From Mycobacterium sp. PO1 (GTDB taxonomy: Bacteria; Actinomycetota; Actinomycetes; Mycobacteriales; Mycobacteriaceae), in assembly GCF_017312405.1 (NCBI RefSeq), contig NZ_BLTG01000004.1:1-64000 (forward strand): a DNA stretch of 64,000 nt, written 5' to 3'. This document shows positions 1 through 9,421 of the stretch, piece by piece (position 1 is the first letter of the stretch; each line of letters starts with the position of its first letter). Made by a program: the position numbers and the translations under genes. Under the pieces are notes generated by a model that ran no database searches, was not told where the DNA came from, and saw only the letters and a list, made by a program, of their open reading frames with translations.

Positions 1-18
1 TATTGAGTTCTCAAACAA
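1..18 (-). promoter_or_regulatory. rRNA operon leader antitermination element
   Basis: On the minus strand this reads TTGTTTGAGAACTCAATA, the conserved element of mycobacterial pre-rRNA leaders just upstream of 16S rRNA. The 16S gene itself would start beyond the left edge. Upstream in the same leader are a hairpin at 46-62 (6-bp GC stem, 5-nt loop) and a UUCG-tetraloop hairpin at 90-101. Position downstream of tyrS matches rrnB of fast-growing mycobacteria. The element is read directly; rrnB identity is inferred from tyrS. Confidence 0.85.
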
Positions 19-162
19 CACACCCGTCCGACCGCGCAAGAAGGCCGCGGCGTAAAGCCGCGATCTCTCGTGCGGGCAGATGAGAACTTCCACCGAAGTG
101 GTCATCCTCTTGGGAGTCGGCCGCGCTCTCCGGGTTTTGGCCCGTGTCGCGGCGACTCCGAT

Positions 163-191
163 AAGTTACGTCAGGGCTAACGCCGAGTCAA
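163..191 (-). promoter_or_regulatory. rRNA operon P1 promoter
   Basis: On the minus strand a -35 TTGACT (186-191) and a -10 TAACTT (163-168) are separated by exactly 17 bp. Transcription would start near 155 and give a leader of over 150 nt ending in the antitermination element at the left edge. The 172 bp between this promoter and the tyrS stop hold a small GC hairpin at 260-273 without a U-tract, a weak candidate tyrS terminator. I see no gene in 1-363. Confidence 0.75.
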
Positions 192-363
192 ATCGCCTGC
201 TAGGGCGTGTCTTTCGACCCGGAATCCCAGCATCCGCCCAGACCTCAGGCGGACGGGATCGCCCCAAGGGGCGCTCCGACGGTCACTCCGAAGATGCTCA
301 ACGCGCGCACGCCCCGCATTGTTCCCGGCCGTTGCAACAAAGCCTGAGCAGCGTGAACCGTGG

Positions 364-1653
364 TCATCCTCGCTCGGCGCGCAGCACGCCTGCGATGTTG
401 CGCTTGCCCCGGCGCAGCACCAGCCACTTCCCGAACAGGAAGTCCGAGGAATCCGGCACCCAGTCGTCTGTGGTGATCTTCACGTTGTTCACCGAGACGC
501 CACCCTCGGCGATGGTGCGCCGAGCCGCACCCTTGCTTGCCGACAGACCACTGGCGACCAAGAGATCGGTGATGCCGTCGGGCCCTCCCGGAACCAACTG
601 CGCCACCTCGTTGTTGCCCGCTTCGCGCAGCGCTGCGGCCAGCGTGTCCTCATCCATGTCGGTGAGCTCGCCGCGACCGAACAACGCCTGGCTGGCGTGC
701 TCGACCGAGGCCGTGGCCTGCGGACCGTGCACGAGGTTGGTGAGCTCACGTGCCAGCCGACGCTGGGCGGCACGTTCGTGCGGCCGCTCGGCGGTCGCCT
801 GCTCCAGTTCGGCCAGCTCCTCGGCGCTGAGGAAGGTGAACCATCGCAGATAGGCGATGACGTCGGCGTCGGCGGTGTTGACGAAGTACTGGTACCAGGC
901 GTACGGGCTCGTCATCGTGGGGTCCAGCCACAAGCTTCCGCCGCCGGTGGACTTGCCGAACTTCTTGCCCTCGGAGTCGGTGACCAGCGGGGTGGTCAAC
1001 GCATGCACGGTGGCGCCGGCCTTCTGCCGTACCAGCCGGACGCCGGCGATGATGTTGCCCCATTGATCCGAACCGCCGATCTGCAGGGTGCAGCCGTAAC
1101 GTCGATGGAGTTCGACGAAGTCGTTGGCCTGCAACAGCATGTAACTGAACTCGGTGTAGGAGATACCCTCCCCCTCGAGCCGGCGGCGGACCGTGTCGCG
1201 GTCGAGCATGACGTTCACCGAGAAGTGCTTGCCGATGTCGCGCAGGAACTCGATCGCCGACAACTCGCCCGTCCACGACAGGTTGTCGGCGACCAGGGCG
1301 CCGCTCGGCGAATCGTCGAACTCCACGAATCGTTCCAGCTGTCCCCGGATGCGCCCGGCCCACTCGGCGACGATGTCGGCGGTCTGCAGTGTGCGCTCGC
1401 CCACGTCGCGCGGATCGCCGATCATCCCGGTCGCTCCGCCGGCCAGCACGATGGGCCGGTGGCCGGCCGCCTGAAAGCGGCGCAGCGTCAGAAGCGGGAT
1501 GAGATGCCCGGCGTGCAGGCTCGGCGCCGTCGGGTCGAACCCGGAGTACACCGTCAGCGGCCCGCCGGCCATGGCTTCGGCGAGGGCGGCGCGATCGGTG
1601 GACTGAGCGATCAGACCACGCCATTCCAGTTCGTCAAGGATGTCGCTACCCAC
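364..1653 (-). CDS. tyrS: Tyrosyl-tRNA synthetase
   Basis: Cytoplasmic class I aminoacyl-tRNA synthetase charging tRNA-Tyr. 429 aa, normal length. The HIGH-type motif is HAGH at residues 47-50 and the KMSKS-type loop is KFGKS at 231-235; the tyrosine-binding segment [14 protein letters not shown] lies near 166-179. The C-terminal 60 residues form an S4-like RNA-binding domain. The start is GTG with an upstream GGAAAGA as possible ribosome binding site, 18 nt after mpg, so the two are probably co-transcribed. It lies immediately upstream of the rRNA operon, as in fast-growing mycobacteria. Confidence 0.96.
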   Translation of the reverse strand: MGSDILDELEWRGLIAQSTDRAALAEAMAGGPLTVYSGFDPTAPSLHAGHLIPLLTLRRFQAAGHRPIVLAGGATGMIGDPRDVGERTLQTADIVAEWAGRIRGQLERFVEFDDSPSGALVADNLSWTGELSAIEFLRDIGKHFSVNVMLDRDTVRRRLEGEGISYTEFSYMLLQANDFVELHRRYGCTLQIGGSDQWGNIIAGVRLVRQKAGATVHALTTPLVTDSEGKKFGKSTGGGSLWLDPTMTSPYAWYQYFVNTADADVIAYLRWFTFLSAEELAELEQATAERPHERAAQRRLARELTNLVHGPQATASVEHASQALFGRGELTDMDEDTLAAALREAGNNEVAQLVPGGPDGITDLLVASGLSASKGAARRTIAEGGVSVNNVKITTDDWVPDSSDFLFGKWLVLRRGKRNIAGVLRAERG

Positions 1654-1671
1654 GCCGTCGATCTTTCCGTA

Positions 1672-2301
1672 CTAGTCACTGGCCCCGGGAGCCGGTGCCC
1701 GTGGACTGCGGCGGTAGGCCGACACCTCGGGGTGTCCGTCCAGCCACAGTCGCCAGGGCCGGTCGGCGGCCTTGCTCACCCCGACCCTCGGTCCGGCGAC
1801 ACCCTTTCGCGGCCGACGTGCACTGATACGGATCGGCGCCTGTGGATCGAAGAGGTCGACACCGTTGTCGTCCATGGTGATTCCCAGCGCCGAACAGAGA
1901 TTGCCCGGACCGCGGGCCAGGCCTGCTTCCCGGACCCGGGATCCCCGCCGGGCCCAGGCGACATCGAAGCCGTCGCGGATGACCGCAGCGCGAAGCAGCA
2001 CCGCGCCGGCCACCCCGTCCGTCGCACACACGACATTGGCGCAGACGTGGATTCCGTGGCTGCGGTAGGTGTACAGATGCCCGGGCGGGCCGAACATCAC
2101 CGCGTTGCGCACCCCGGGACCACGGAACGAATGCGACGCCGCATCGGGCCAGGGTCCGTCGGCCGGCCCGCCGTAGGCTTCGACCTCGACGATCTCCGCG
2201 CTCACCGAACGGCCTACCAGGACCGCTCCGAGCAGCGAACGCGCGGCGAGTACCGGATCGGCCGCCAGCCGTCCGCCGGTGGCCTCACCGGTCGAAGACA
2301 T
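1672..2301 (-). CDS. mpg: 3-methyladenine DNA glycosylase (AAG/MPG family)
   Basis: Base-excision repair glycosylase of the AAG family that removes alkylated purines such as 3-methyladenine and hypoxanthine. 209 aa from the ATG at 2301; the frame stays open further upstream but the extra sequence is a shadow of the esterase gene. Family signatures are [11 protein letters not shown] (catalytic Glu near 39-41), the [24 protein letters not shown] block (56-79) and [12 protein letters not shown] (129-140). The start overlaps the end of the upstream esterase by 17 nt, so translation is probably coupled. Orthologue of Rv1688. Confidence 0.92.
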   Translation of the reverse strand: MSSTGEATGGRLAADPVLAARSLLGAVLVGRSVSAEIVEVEAYGGPADGPWPDAASHSFRGPGVRNAVMFGPPGHLYTYRSHGIHVCANVVCATDGVAGAVLLRAAVIRDGFDVAWARRGSRVREAGLARGPGNLCSALGITMDDNGVDLFDPQAPIRISARRPRKGVAGPRVGVSKAADRPWRLWLDGHPEVSAYRRSPRAPAPGASD

Positions 2302-3343
2302 CGGCAAGCGCCTCGGCGACCACGCGGAAGGCGACATCCTCCTCGGGATGGACGCCGGGAAAGAAGTAGAAGCCGTGTGGCATGCCCTCGGGGAAGTAGT
2401 CGACGGTCGAGCCTCCTGCGTCGCGGATCCGGCGGACGAACGCACGGGCCGAGTCGACGATCGGATCGTGGGTGCCGGCGACCACGACCGCCAACGGATA
2501 GCCGGCGAGATCACCTTCGATGGGGCTGACCCAGGGGTGGTCCCATGCGGTGGTCCCGACATAGGCGCCGCGAATGAAGCCGGCGAATGCCATGTCGTAG
2601 ACGATGCCTCGCGGCGCCAATTCGCGGAACGACGGCCAGCGCTCGAACTGGAAGTCCGCGAAGGCGCCCAGCATGACGGTGGCATCAGGAACCCGAACCC
2701 CGTCGGTGCGGGCGCGCAACGGAATGGCGGCGGCGAAGTTCGACCCGGCCGAGTCCCCGGCGACGACGAGGCGGGCGGTGTCGCCGCCCAACTGTGCCCC
2801 GTGCTCGACCACCCAGGTGTAGATGTCGAAGGCGTCGTCGAAGGGCACCGGAAACGCGAACTCCGGGGCGGACCGGTAATTGGCGGACACCACCACGGCG
2901 TTGTTCGTGAACGCGAGCTTGCGGGCCACGAAGTCGCAGTCCTCGGACGAGCCCACAGTGAAGCCGCCGCCGTGGAAGTAGACGATGACCGGCAGCGCAG
3001 TCTCGGTTGGCGACAAGGGACGGTAGAGCTGGCATCGCGCGACACCGTCGCGCACCGGCAGATAAACCTGATCGACCGCCACGTCGGGAACCGCTTGGGC
3101 GCCGCTGGGCGGCACCAGCGCCGGATCCGGCTGATGGCCGTCCCCGATGTAGCCCGTGCGCACCGGCGCGATCATCAGGTCCCGCAGCGCTACGGGCTGC
3201 CGGTTGTTGGCGATGACGCGGTACATCGGCATGGCCGGGTCGTCGGCGGCGATGTAGCTCAACCCGTCGATCTCCACCGGGGCGGTGACGTCGACCTTGC
3301 CGGCCGGGATGCACCGCAGCGAATCGAGAGTCACCGTCGACAT
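2285..3343 (-). CDS. Alpha/beta hydrolase, HSL-family esterase/lipase
   Basis: Carboxylesterase of the hormone-sensitive-lipase family. The oxyanion-hole motif HGGG is at 124-127, the nucleophile elbow GDSAG at 196-200 (Ser198), the acid is probably Asp293 in THDP, and the base His323 in MPHGF. 352 aa, typical for the family. There is no signal peptide, so it probably acts in the cytoplasm on acyl esters; the substrate cannot be read from sequence. It starts with ATG, is divergent from the ABC ATPase gene across 49 bp, and overlaps mpg downstream. Confidence 0.88.
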   Translation of the reverse strand: MSTVTLDSLRCIPAGKVDVTAPVEIDGLSYIAADDPAMPMYRVIANNRQPVALRDLMIAPVRTGYIGDGHQPDPALVPPSGAQAVPDVAVDQVYLPVRDGVARCQLYRPLSPTETALPVIVYFHGGGFTVGSSEDCDFVARKLAFTNNAVVVSANYRSAPEFAFPVPFDDAFDIYTWVVEHGAQLGGDTARLVVAGDSAGSNFAAAIPLRARTDGVRVPDATVMLGAFADFQFERWPSFRELAPRGIVYDMAFAGFIRGAYVGTTAWDHPWVSPIEGDLAGYPLAVVVAGTHDPIVDSARAFVRRIRDAGGSTVDYFPEGMPHGFYFFPGVHPEEDVAFRVVAEALADVFDR

Positions 3344-3355
3344 GCTACGGAGACC

Positions 3356-3385
3356 TTGACAGGGCCTGCGGCACCGGACCAGAAT
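3356..3385 (+). promoter_or_regulatory. Promoter of the ABC exporter/TetR operon
   Basis: A perfect -35 TTGACA (3356-3361), an 18-bp spacer and a -10-like CAGAAT (3380-3385) precede the ATG at 3393 by 7 nt, so the transcript may be leaderless. It sits in the divergent gap with the esterase gene. The TetR regulator encoded as third gene of the operon could act here, but I see no clear palindrome. Confidence 0.55.
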
Positions 3386-3392
3386 TCATTGC

Positions 3393-4163
3393 ATGATGAC
3401 TTCATCGGACGGTGAATTCTTGGTCGGCTCGTCGCCTGCGATCGAGATCGACCGACTCCGGGTGTTGCGGGGTCATCACGTGGCGCTCGACGACGTCACC
3501 GTCGCGGTGTCCCGGGGGACCATCACCGGCCTTCTCGGCCCGTCGGGGTGCGGCAAGACCACCCTGATGCGCAGCGTCGTGGGAACCCAGATCGTCACGC
3601 GCGGCACGGTGACGGTGCTGGGCAAGCCGGCAGGATCAGCCGAGCTGCGCCACCGGGTCGGCTACGTCAGCCAGGACCCGACCATCTATCCGGACCTGCG
3701 GGTGGTGGACAACGTGCGCTATTTCGCCGCCCTCTACGGCTCCGAGCCCGACGAGGTCGACCGGGCGATCGACGCGGTCGGACTGGACAGCCACCGAAAG
3801 GCGCTGACGGCGAACCTGTCCGGTGGTCAGCGCACCAGAGTGTCACTGGCCTGCGCGCTGGTGGGCCACCCCGATCTGCTGGTGCTCGACGAACCGACCG
3901 TCGGCCTGGACCCCGTCCTGCGCGCCGATCTGTGGGACCGCTTCACCGAGTTGGCCCGCCGCGGCACCACGCTGCTGGTCTCCAGCCACGTCATGGACGA
4001 AGCCGATCACTGCGCTGACCTGCTGTTGATGCGCGACGGTCGAATTCTCGCCCACACCACGCCAACCCGATTGCGAAAGGACACCGGATGTCAGTCCCTG
4101 GAGGAAGCGTTTCTGTCCATCATCCGGCGCGGCACCGCAGCAGAGGCGGCGCCCACCCGCTGA
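3393..4163 (+). CDS. ABC transporter ATP-binding protein (exporter, DRA/ABC-2 type)
   Basis: Nucleotide-binding subunit of an ABC-2 type exporter, 256 aa. Walker A GPSGCGKTT is at 49-57, the Q-loop in YVSQDPTIYPD near 90-100, the ABC signature LSGGQ at 141-145, and Walker B LLVLDEPTVGLDP at 161-173, followed by an H-loop in SSHVMDEADH. The permease is encoded by the next, overlapping gene and a TetR regulator follows. Two adjacent ATGs (3393, 3396) are possible starts. Orthologous context: Rv1687c-Rv1685c. The exported substrate is unknown. Confidence 0.92.
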   Translation: MMTSSDGEFLVGSSPAIEIDRLRVLRGHHVALDDVTVAVSRGTITGLLGPSGCGKTTLMRSVVGTQIVTRGTVTVLGKPAGSAELRHRVGYVSQDPTIYPDLRVVDNVRYFAALYGSEPDEVDRAIDAVGLDSHRKALTANLSGGQRTRVSLACALVGHPDLLVLDEPTVGLDPVLRADLWDRFTELARRGTTLLVSSHVMDEADHCADLLLMRDGRILAHTTPTRLRKDTGCQSLEEAFLSIIRRGTAAEAAPTR

Positions 4164-4915
4164 GTCCGCGCGCATTCTCGGCAACGACCGTCCGCATTCT
4201 GCGCCAGCTGGCCGGCGACCACCGCAGCGTCGCGATGATCCTGCTGGTACCGAGCGTGATCATCGCGCTGATGTACTTCATGTTCACCGACGTGCCGGTT
4301 CGTCCCGGCGCCCCGTCACCGTTCAACAACGCCTGCCTGATCATGCTCGGCGTGTTCCCGCTGATCGTCATGTTCCTCATCACCTCGATCACGATGCAGC
4401 GCGAGCGGTCCTCCGGAACACTCGAGCGGATCCTGACCACACCGCTGCGCCGACTCGACCTGCTGGCCGCCTACGGCACCGCCTTCTCGCTCGCCGCGGC
4501 CGCGCAGGCCACCCTGGCCTGCCTGGTGTCGTTCTGGTTGCTCGGCCTCGACACTGCAGGCAGCCCGGTGTGGGTGTTCACCATCGCAATCATCAACGCC
4601 GTTCTCGGAGTGGGGCTCGGCCTGCTGTGCAGTGCCTTCGCCCGCACCGAATTCCAGGCGGTCCAATTCATGCCGCTGGTCATCGCCCCGCAGTTGCTGT
4701 TGTGCGGGATCATCGTTCCGCGTTCACAACTCCCCGATTGGCTGCAGTGGATCAGCAACGCCCTACCCGCCAGCTACGCTCTTGAGGCACTGCAGGAAGT
4801 CGGTGCGCACCCGGAGCTGACGTCGATCGCCGTTCGTGACATCGCGGTCGTCGTCGGATTCGCAGTGGCGGCGCTGGCCCTGGCAGCTGCGACCCTACGG
4901 CGAAGGACACCCTAG
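4088..4915 (+). CDS. ABC-2 type transporter permease
   Basis: Membrane subunit of the exporter, 275 aa with about six predicted transmembrane segments and the ABC-2 domain (conserved ERSSGTLERILTTPLRRLDLL cytoplasmic loop). The ATG at 4088 is preceded by AAAGGA at suitable spacing and is the only ATG/GTG/TTG in frame before the first membrane helix. It therefore overlaps the ATPase gene by 76 nt in another frame, an unusually long overlap. The first 30 residues are basic and poorly conserved in appearance, so a non-standard later start is possible. Confidence 0.85.
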   Translation: MSVPGGSVSVHHPARHRSRGGAHPLSPRAFSATTVRILRQLAGDHRSVAMILLVPSVIIALMYFMFTDVPVRPGAPSPFNNACLIMLGVFPLIVMFLITSITMQRERSSGTLERILTTPLRRLDLLAAYGTAFSLAAAAQATLACLVSFWLLGLDTAGSPVWVFTIAIINAVLGVGLGLLCSAFARTEFQAVQFMPLVIAPQLLLCGIIVPRSQLPDWLQWISNALPASYALEALQEVGAHPELTSIAVRDIAVVVGFAVAALALAAATLRRRTP

Positions 4916-4920
4916 ACAGA

Positions 4921-5544
4921 TTGACCACCCACCAGGACCGCAAGCGACCCGGCCGGCCGCCGGGCGCTTCGGACACCCGAGATCGCATCTTGTCCAGCGC
5001 GCGTGAGTTGTTCGCGCGCAACGGGATCGACAAGACATCCATCCGCGCCATCGCCACCGACGCGGGCGTGGATCCGGCCCTGGTGCACCACTACTTCGGA
5101 ACCAAGACCCAGCTGTTCGCCGCGGCGATCAAGATCCCCATCGATCCGATGAGCATCATCGGCCCGCTCCGCGAAGTGCCCGTCGACGAGATCGGCCACG
5201 TGCTGCCGTCGCTGCTGCTGCCGCTGTGGGATTCGGAGCTGGGCAAGGGGTTCATCGCCACGCTGCGATCGGTGCTCGGTGGCAGCAACGTTGCCGAACT
5301 GTCGATGTTCCGCTCGTTCCTGCAGGACGTCATCACCGCCGAGGTGGGCAGCCGGGTCGACGATCCACCGGGCAGCGGCCTGGTACGCGTCCAATTCGTG
5401 GCGTCGCAACTCATCGGGGTGGTGATGGCCCGCTACATCCTCGAACTGGAGCCGTTTCGATCGTTGCCGGTGACCGAGGTCGTGGAGACGATTGCGCCGA
5501 ATCTGCAGCGCTACCTGACCGGTGAGCTGCCCGAACTCAGCTAG
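4921..5544 (+). CDS. TetR family transcriptional regulator
   Basis: 207 aa. The N-terminal HTH region (about 17-63) carries TetR hallmarks TRDRILSSARELFARNG, TSIRAIATDAGVDPALVHHYFGTKTQLF. The C-terminal ligand domain is generic. The start is TTG, 5 nt after the permease stop, with GAAGGA upstream. Being the last gene of the exporter operon, it most likely represses that operon in response to an exporter substrate; this is inference from context. Confidence 0.88.
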   Translation: MTTHQDRKRPGRPPGASDTRDRILSSARELFARNGIDKTSIRAIATDAGVDPALVHHYFGTKTQLFAAAIKIPIDPMSIIGPLREVPVDEIGHVLPSLLLPLWDSELGKGFIATLRSVLGGSNVAELSMFRSFLQDVITAEVGSRVDDPPGSGLVRVQFVASQLIGVVMARYILELEPFRSLPVTEVVETIAPNLQRYLTGELPELS

Positions 5545-5747
5545 GACTGTCCTGCCGCGGCGACCAGCCGCCGGTGCTCGTCGTCGTCGACGGCGATCGC
5601 CTCGTCGACCAGCAGGACCGGAATCCCGTCGTCGATGCGGTATTTGCGGTGCAGCCGCGGGTTGTACAAGGCGCCATCGACCAGCAACAGAGGACCGCGA
5701 TCCTCGGGGCACACCAGGATGGCCAGTAAGTCCGGATCCAGCACCAT
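5541..5747 (-). CDS. Trm112 family protein
   Basis: 68-aa protein of the Trm112/UPF0434 family (LLAILVCPEDRGPLLL ... YRIDDGIPVLLVDEA). Eukaryotic and archaeal relatives activate methyltransferases; the role in mycobacteria is unknown. Only one cysteine is present, so the zinc site of some family members cannot form. It is convergent with the TetR gene, overlapping its last 4 nt, and lies 4 nt downstream of the secreted-protein gene. Orthologue of Rv1684. Confidence 0.82.
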   Translation of the reverse strand: MVLDPDLLAILVCPEDRGPLLLVDGALYNPRLHRKYRIDDGIPVLLVDEAIAVDDDEHRRLVAAAGQS

Positions 5748-5751
5748 CGGC

Positions 5752-6267
5752 TCAGCGACCGGGCATCGGGAAGATCGTGTCGCTGTCCTGCTGCATCGGG
5801 TTGCCCGGCTGCCATGCGGGACCGTTCGGGATCCCCGGGGTCGCCACCGGAGGCGCGCCGCCGCCGGACGGCACCTGGTTCTGCGAGCGCATCATCTGCT
5901 TGCGCTGGTAGGTCAGCGTCTCCTCCAGCGCCTGGATCAGCGGGACCTGGTTGGGGCGCTTCTCCAGAGCCGCGGACAACGCCACGGCGTTGCCGCGCGA
6001 GGGTCGGATACCGCGCATCCGCAGCGTCATGACCTGCTCGATGAGCTTGGACACCTGACCGCCGCCCTTACCGGTCTGGTACTCCTGCGAGATCATCATC
6101 AGCACCTGATCCGGTGAGATCGGCGCCTGAGTCTGCTCGGTCGACGAGGACGAGTCAGCCGGCTGCGCCAGCGCCGTGGGCGCAGTGGCACCCAGGGCCA
6201 GGCCACCGACCAGCGTGGATGCGGCCAGCGCGGCCACCGCGGTGCGGCGCCAAGGTTGTGGTGACAT
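5752..6267 (-). CDS. Secreted hypothetical protein
   Basis: 171 aa from the ATG at 6267, which has a strong AGGAGG 4 nt upstream; the TTG one codon earlier is less likely. The N-terminus is a Sec signal peptide (basic RR, hydrophobic [18 protein letters not shown], cleavage near ALAQ-P). The mature part has a helical QVLMMISQEYQTGKGGGQVSKL region and a Pro/Gly/Gln-rich tail with PGIPNGPAWQPGNP. I recognise no enzymatic domain. It is probably exported and may be co-transcribed with the Trm112-like gene. Confidence 0.8.
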   Translation of the reverse strand: MSPQPWRRTAVAALAASTLVGGLALGATAPTALAQPADSSSSTEQTQAPISPDQVLMMISQEYQTGKGGGQVSKLIEQVMTLRMRGIRPSRGNAVALSAALEKRPNQVPLIQALEETLTYQRKQMMRSQNQVPSGGGAPPVATPGIPNGPAWQPGNPMQQDSDTIFPMPGR

Positions 6268-6349
6268 CAATCCTCCTCGTGGACAGCACGCCCGACCACA
6301 CGACCCGGCATCGTCTCCAGGACCCTAACAGTGTGGCCCTCGACGGGCA

Positions 6350-9334
6350 TCACTGCGCGCTCTCGACGATCTCGCTCCGCACAGCCACGGTCAACCGCTT
6401 GTACCGATCACTATCGGGGTCCAGGTACCAGGCGTTACGGGAGGGTTTGGGAACACCCTGCTGTTGCAGCGGCCCGGCCAGCGGGCGGTAGGTGGCGGTC
6501 AGGGTCATGTCGGCGACGACATGGACGATGTCCGGCGGGCAGCCCACGGCGAGGTCGGCCAACGCCTCGGACAGGTCGGCAGACGGGACGGTGCCGCCCG
6601 GCCGCAGCGCCAGCGCGGTGACCGCGAGACATCCGTCGCCGTGGGGCACGCCGTAGGTGACGGCCATGTCCACCGCACCCAGCCTGCCGACGGCGTCGTT
6701 GACGGTGCCGGCGAACACCGGTCCCCGTTCGGTGTGCACGACCGCCGCCCGGTTGTCCACCAGCCAGTAGTCGCCGTCCTCGTCCCGGCGGAACAGGTAC
6801 TCGGTGGACACCCAGGTGTCGGCGGGGGCGAACACACCGCGCTTGACCGAAGCCAACGGGTCGACCGGGCCGCGCGGCCGGGCCAGCAGCACACCGACCT
6901 CGTTCGTCTCGGCCCGGCGGACGAACCCGCGCTCGTCTTCGAGGATCAGGTTGTCTTCCGCGTCGTAGGCCGCCAGGGCGATGTCCCCGCCTCCGGGCAG
7001 GGGCCTGCCCTTGCTGCCGACCTTGGCGCCGGCGACGTTCGCCAGCACCGCCTGCCCGTCGGTGGTGGCGAAGAACTCGACGACATTGGCCGGCGCGAAC
7101 ACGTCGACGACGCGCCGCCACAACCCGGAGGGCATTCCGGAACCGATGAACACGCGCACCGGATGGTTACCGGTCAGCGAGAACGCCGGATCGTCGATCA
7201 CCTCGCGCAACATCGCCCACGTGTAGGACACCACGGTGACGCCGTACTGCCGGATCTCCTGCAGGAAGCGGTCGGGGCGAACCTCGCGCGACAGCGCGAT
7301 GCGGGCCCCGCCGACGACTGCCCCGCCGAGGCTGACCAGCAGCCCCGACTGATGGTGCAGCGGGGTGAGGCAGTACACCGTGTCGCTGCGGGACAGGTTG
7401 GCCGCCGAGGCGGTTCCGAACGCCGACAGTGCCCACCGGTAGTTCGTGATCTGGCGCGCGACGAGCTCACCGCTGATCGTGCTGAACGCGATGAAGGCGA
7501 GGTCGCGCGCCAGACCCGGGTTGGGCCGGTACCAGCCGGGCAGCTCGACGACGTCGGGATCGATCTTCTCCATGTCCACGACCTCGGCGACGCCGTCGAA
7601 GGCGTCGAGGTGCAGATCCCGGGACTCACCACCGCCGAGCACCAGGATCCGCGATTCCAGTTCGCGGGCCGCGGCCAGGTTGCTGGGATCGGTGATGACC
7701 TCGGTCACCCCGCCCAGTCGTGCCGCCGTGGCGAGGTCGGCATCAGGCGGCATCAGCACCGCGACAGCGCCCAGCCGCGACAGCGCGGCGATGGCGACCA
7801 GCGCGCTGGGCCGGGTCTCCATCAGCACGCCGACGCGCGCACCCTGACGCACGCCCACCTCGATGAGGCCGCGCACCACGTTGTTGATGCGGCGGTCCAC
7901 CGCCTCGTAGGTGTGCACCCGTCCGTCGAAGAGCAGCGCCTCACCCTTGGGGGCCTCGTGCGCCTGCTCAGTCATGATGCGGCCCAGCGAAATCCGGGTG
8001 TGGTCGTTCACCTGTCCCAGCCGGGCCAGCCGCGGCAGCGTGCGGGCGGTCTCCACCGCCAGCGTGCGCGCGGACTTGTTCGCCGCCACCAGGGCGTCGG
8101 CGGCCGACCGGGCCAGGCTGAACGCCATCTCGGTGGCCGCAGCCCCGCCGTGGGCCAGGCGGGACGCCAGCGTCACCCCGCTCTCGCTGGGTTCGGATGC
8201 CTGCAGGGCCATCGGGCTGACCCCTTCGGGCATCGGGCCGCCCTCGTCGAGCCAGCGCACCCAGGCCGCCACCGCCGGCCACGTCTGCGACGCCGCCTTG
8301 GAGCCCACAACGAGCCCGAAATGACCGGCGCGGATGAGGAATTCGTACACATCGGCTTCGGGGGCGGCGCGTTTGATGCCGCGCACCGCGGCCGGCTGAC
8401 CGATGTCGTCGACCTCACCGATGACGGCCAGCACCGGACAGCTGATGTCCGACAACGTCACCAGATCCCCGTGGATGGAGAAGCCGCCGGTCATCATCCG
8501 GTTGTGGGCGATGAACTGTTTCAGCAGCTCGGAGATCGCCGGCCCCGACCAGGCGATCCACCCCTCGGAGGCCAGGAACCGGCGCTGCTGTTCGCGGGGC
8601 AGCAGCGCCTCGCGGTCGTGGAGCTGGCGCAGGAAATCCAGCCGCGACTGTGCGGTCTTGATCGGATCGAGCATCTGGAACCCGGTCCGGGCCAGCCAGC
8701 CGGGGATGTCGATGCGGCTGAACACGTGGTCGGCCATGAAGTCCGCGGCCGCCGGCGCCAGGCTCGCCGGCAGGTTCATCGGCATCGCGGCCAATGTGTC
8801 GACCGGCGATCCGAAACCGATGATGCTGGCCAGGTCCTTGGAGCGGCGGTAGGCCGCCGTCTGGTAGGCGAACATCCCGCCCTGTGAGTAGCCGGCGAGG
8901 TGCACATCGCGACCGGTCACCGTCTTGACCGTGTCGATCGCCTCGCTGAGCGCCACCACGTGATCGGCGAGGTTGCGCTGCATCCCGCCCTCGATCTTGT
9001 CCGGTGAGCCGAAGTCGATGACCCACGGATCGACGCCCGCGCGGTGCAGGATGCCGACCGCGCCGTCCTCGCGGGTGACGTCCCACATGTCGGCCGACAT
9101 CATCATCGGGTGCACCATCAGCACGGGCGGCCCCGCCGGTTTGGCCCCGGGGCGGGCATCGGGCGGGAAGTACCGCCGCAGCCGGTACATCGGCACGCTT
9201 TCGATGATCTGGAACGGCGACGGCACCGCACCGGTTTCCAGACCGCCGTACCTGAGCACCTCCAGGCCGTTCTGTGCGGTGGCCACCAGCCGCCCGACGG
9301 GGCGGGTGATCGCCGAGAGGTCCACCACCGGCAC
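6350..9334 (-). CDS. Alpha/beta hydrolase fused to acyl-CoA synthetase-like domain (Rv1683 family)
   Basis: About 994 aa in two parts. Residues 1-360 are an alpha/beta hydrolase related to PHA synthase/lipases (LMVHPMMMSADMWD; elbow GYSQGG at 148-153, Ser150). Residues 430-990 are an AMP-binding fold. The GTG at 9334 is preferred: AGAGAGGGGA lies directly before it and the length matches the M. tuberculosis orthologue, annotated as bifunctional acyl-CoA synthetase/lipase. An ATG pair at 9391/9388 is the alternative; the frame stays open to 10282 inside the divergent ABC-F gene. The nucleotide-binding P-loop is degenerate (FIAFSTISGELVARQITN), so synthetase activity is uncertain. Probably acts in storage-lipid turnover. 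Confidence 0.88.
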   Translation of the reverse strand: MPVVDLSAITRPVGRLVATAQNGLEVLRYGGLETGAVPSPFQIIESVPMYRLRRYFPPDARPGAKPAGPPVLMVHPMMMSADMWDVTREDGAVGILHRAGVDPWVIDFGSPDKIEGGMQRNLADHVVALSEAIDTVKTVTGRDVHLAGYSQGGMFAYQTAAYRRSKDLASIIGFGSPVDTLAAMPMNLPASLAPAAADFMADHVFSRIDIPGWLARTGFQMLDPIKTAQSRLDFLRQLHDREALLPREQQRRFLASEGWIAWSGPAISELLKQFIAHNRMMTGGFSIHGDLVTLSDISCPVLAVIGEVDDIGQPAAVRGIKRAAPEADVYEFLIRAGHFGLVVGSKAASQTWPAVAAWVRWLDEGGPMPEGVSPMALQASEPSESGVTLASRLAHGGAAATEMAFSLARSAADALVAANKSARTLAVETARTLPRLARLGQVNDHTRISLGRIMTEQAHEAPKGEALLFDGRVHTYEAVDRRINNVVRGLIEVGVRQGARVGVLMETRPSALVAIAALSRLGAVAVLMPPDADLATAARLGGVTEVITDPSNLAAARELESRILVLGGGESRDLHLDAFDGVAEVVDMEKIDPDVVELPGWYRPNPGLARDLAFIAFSTISGELVARQITNYRWALSAFGTASAANLSRSDTVYCLTPLHHQSGLLVSLGGAVVGGARIALSREVRPDRFLQEIRQYGVTVVSYTWAMLREVIDDPAFSLTGNHPVRVFIGSGMPSGLWRRVVDVFAPANVVEFFATTDGQAVLANVAGAKVGSKGRPLPGGGDIALAAYDAEDNLILEDERGFVRRAETNEVGVLLARPRGPVDPLASVKRGVFAPADTWVSTEYLFRRDEDGDYWLVDNRAAVVHTERGPVFAGTVNDAVGRLGAVDMAVTYGVPHGDGCLAVTALALRPGGTVPSADLSEALADLAVGCPPDIVHVVADMTLTATYRPLAGPLQQQGVPKPSRNAWYLDPDSDRYKRLTVAVRSEIVESAQ

Positions 9335-9421
9335 TCCCCTCTCTGAACGCGTCCGCCTGTTGCGGTCCCCCGGTACTGCAGTCGTCATCATGGCACAGCG
9401 GCCACCTATCATCGGCGGCTG

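Noticed and set aside
319..2529. Long plus-strand open frame across tyrS and mpg
   Set aside because: It is fully antisense to two well-supported genes, has no homologous motifs, and such frames are common in GC-rich DNA.
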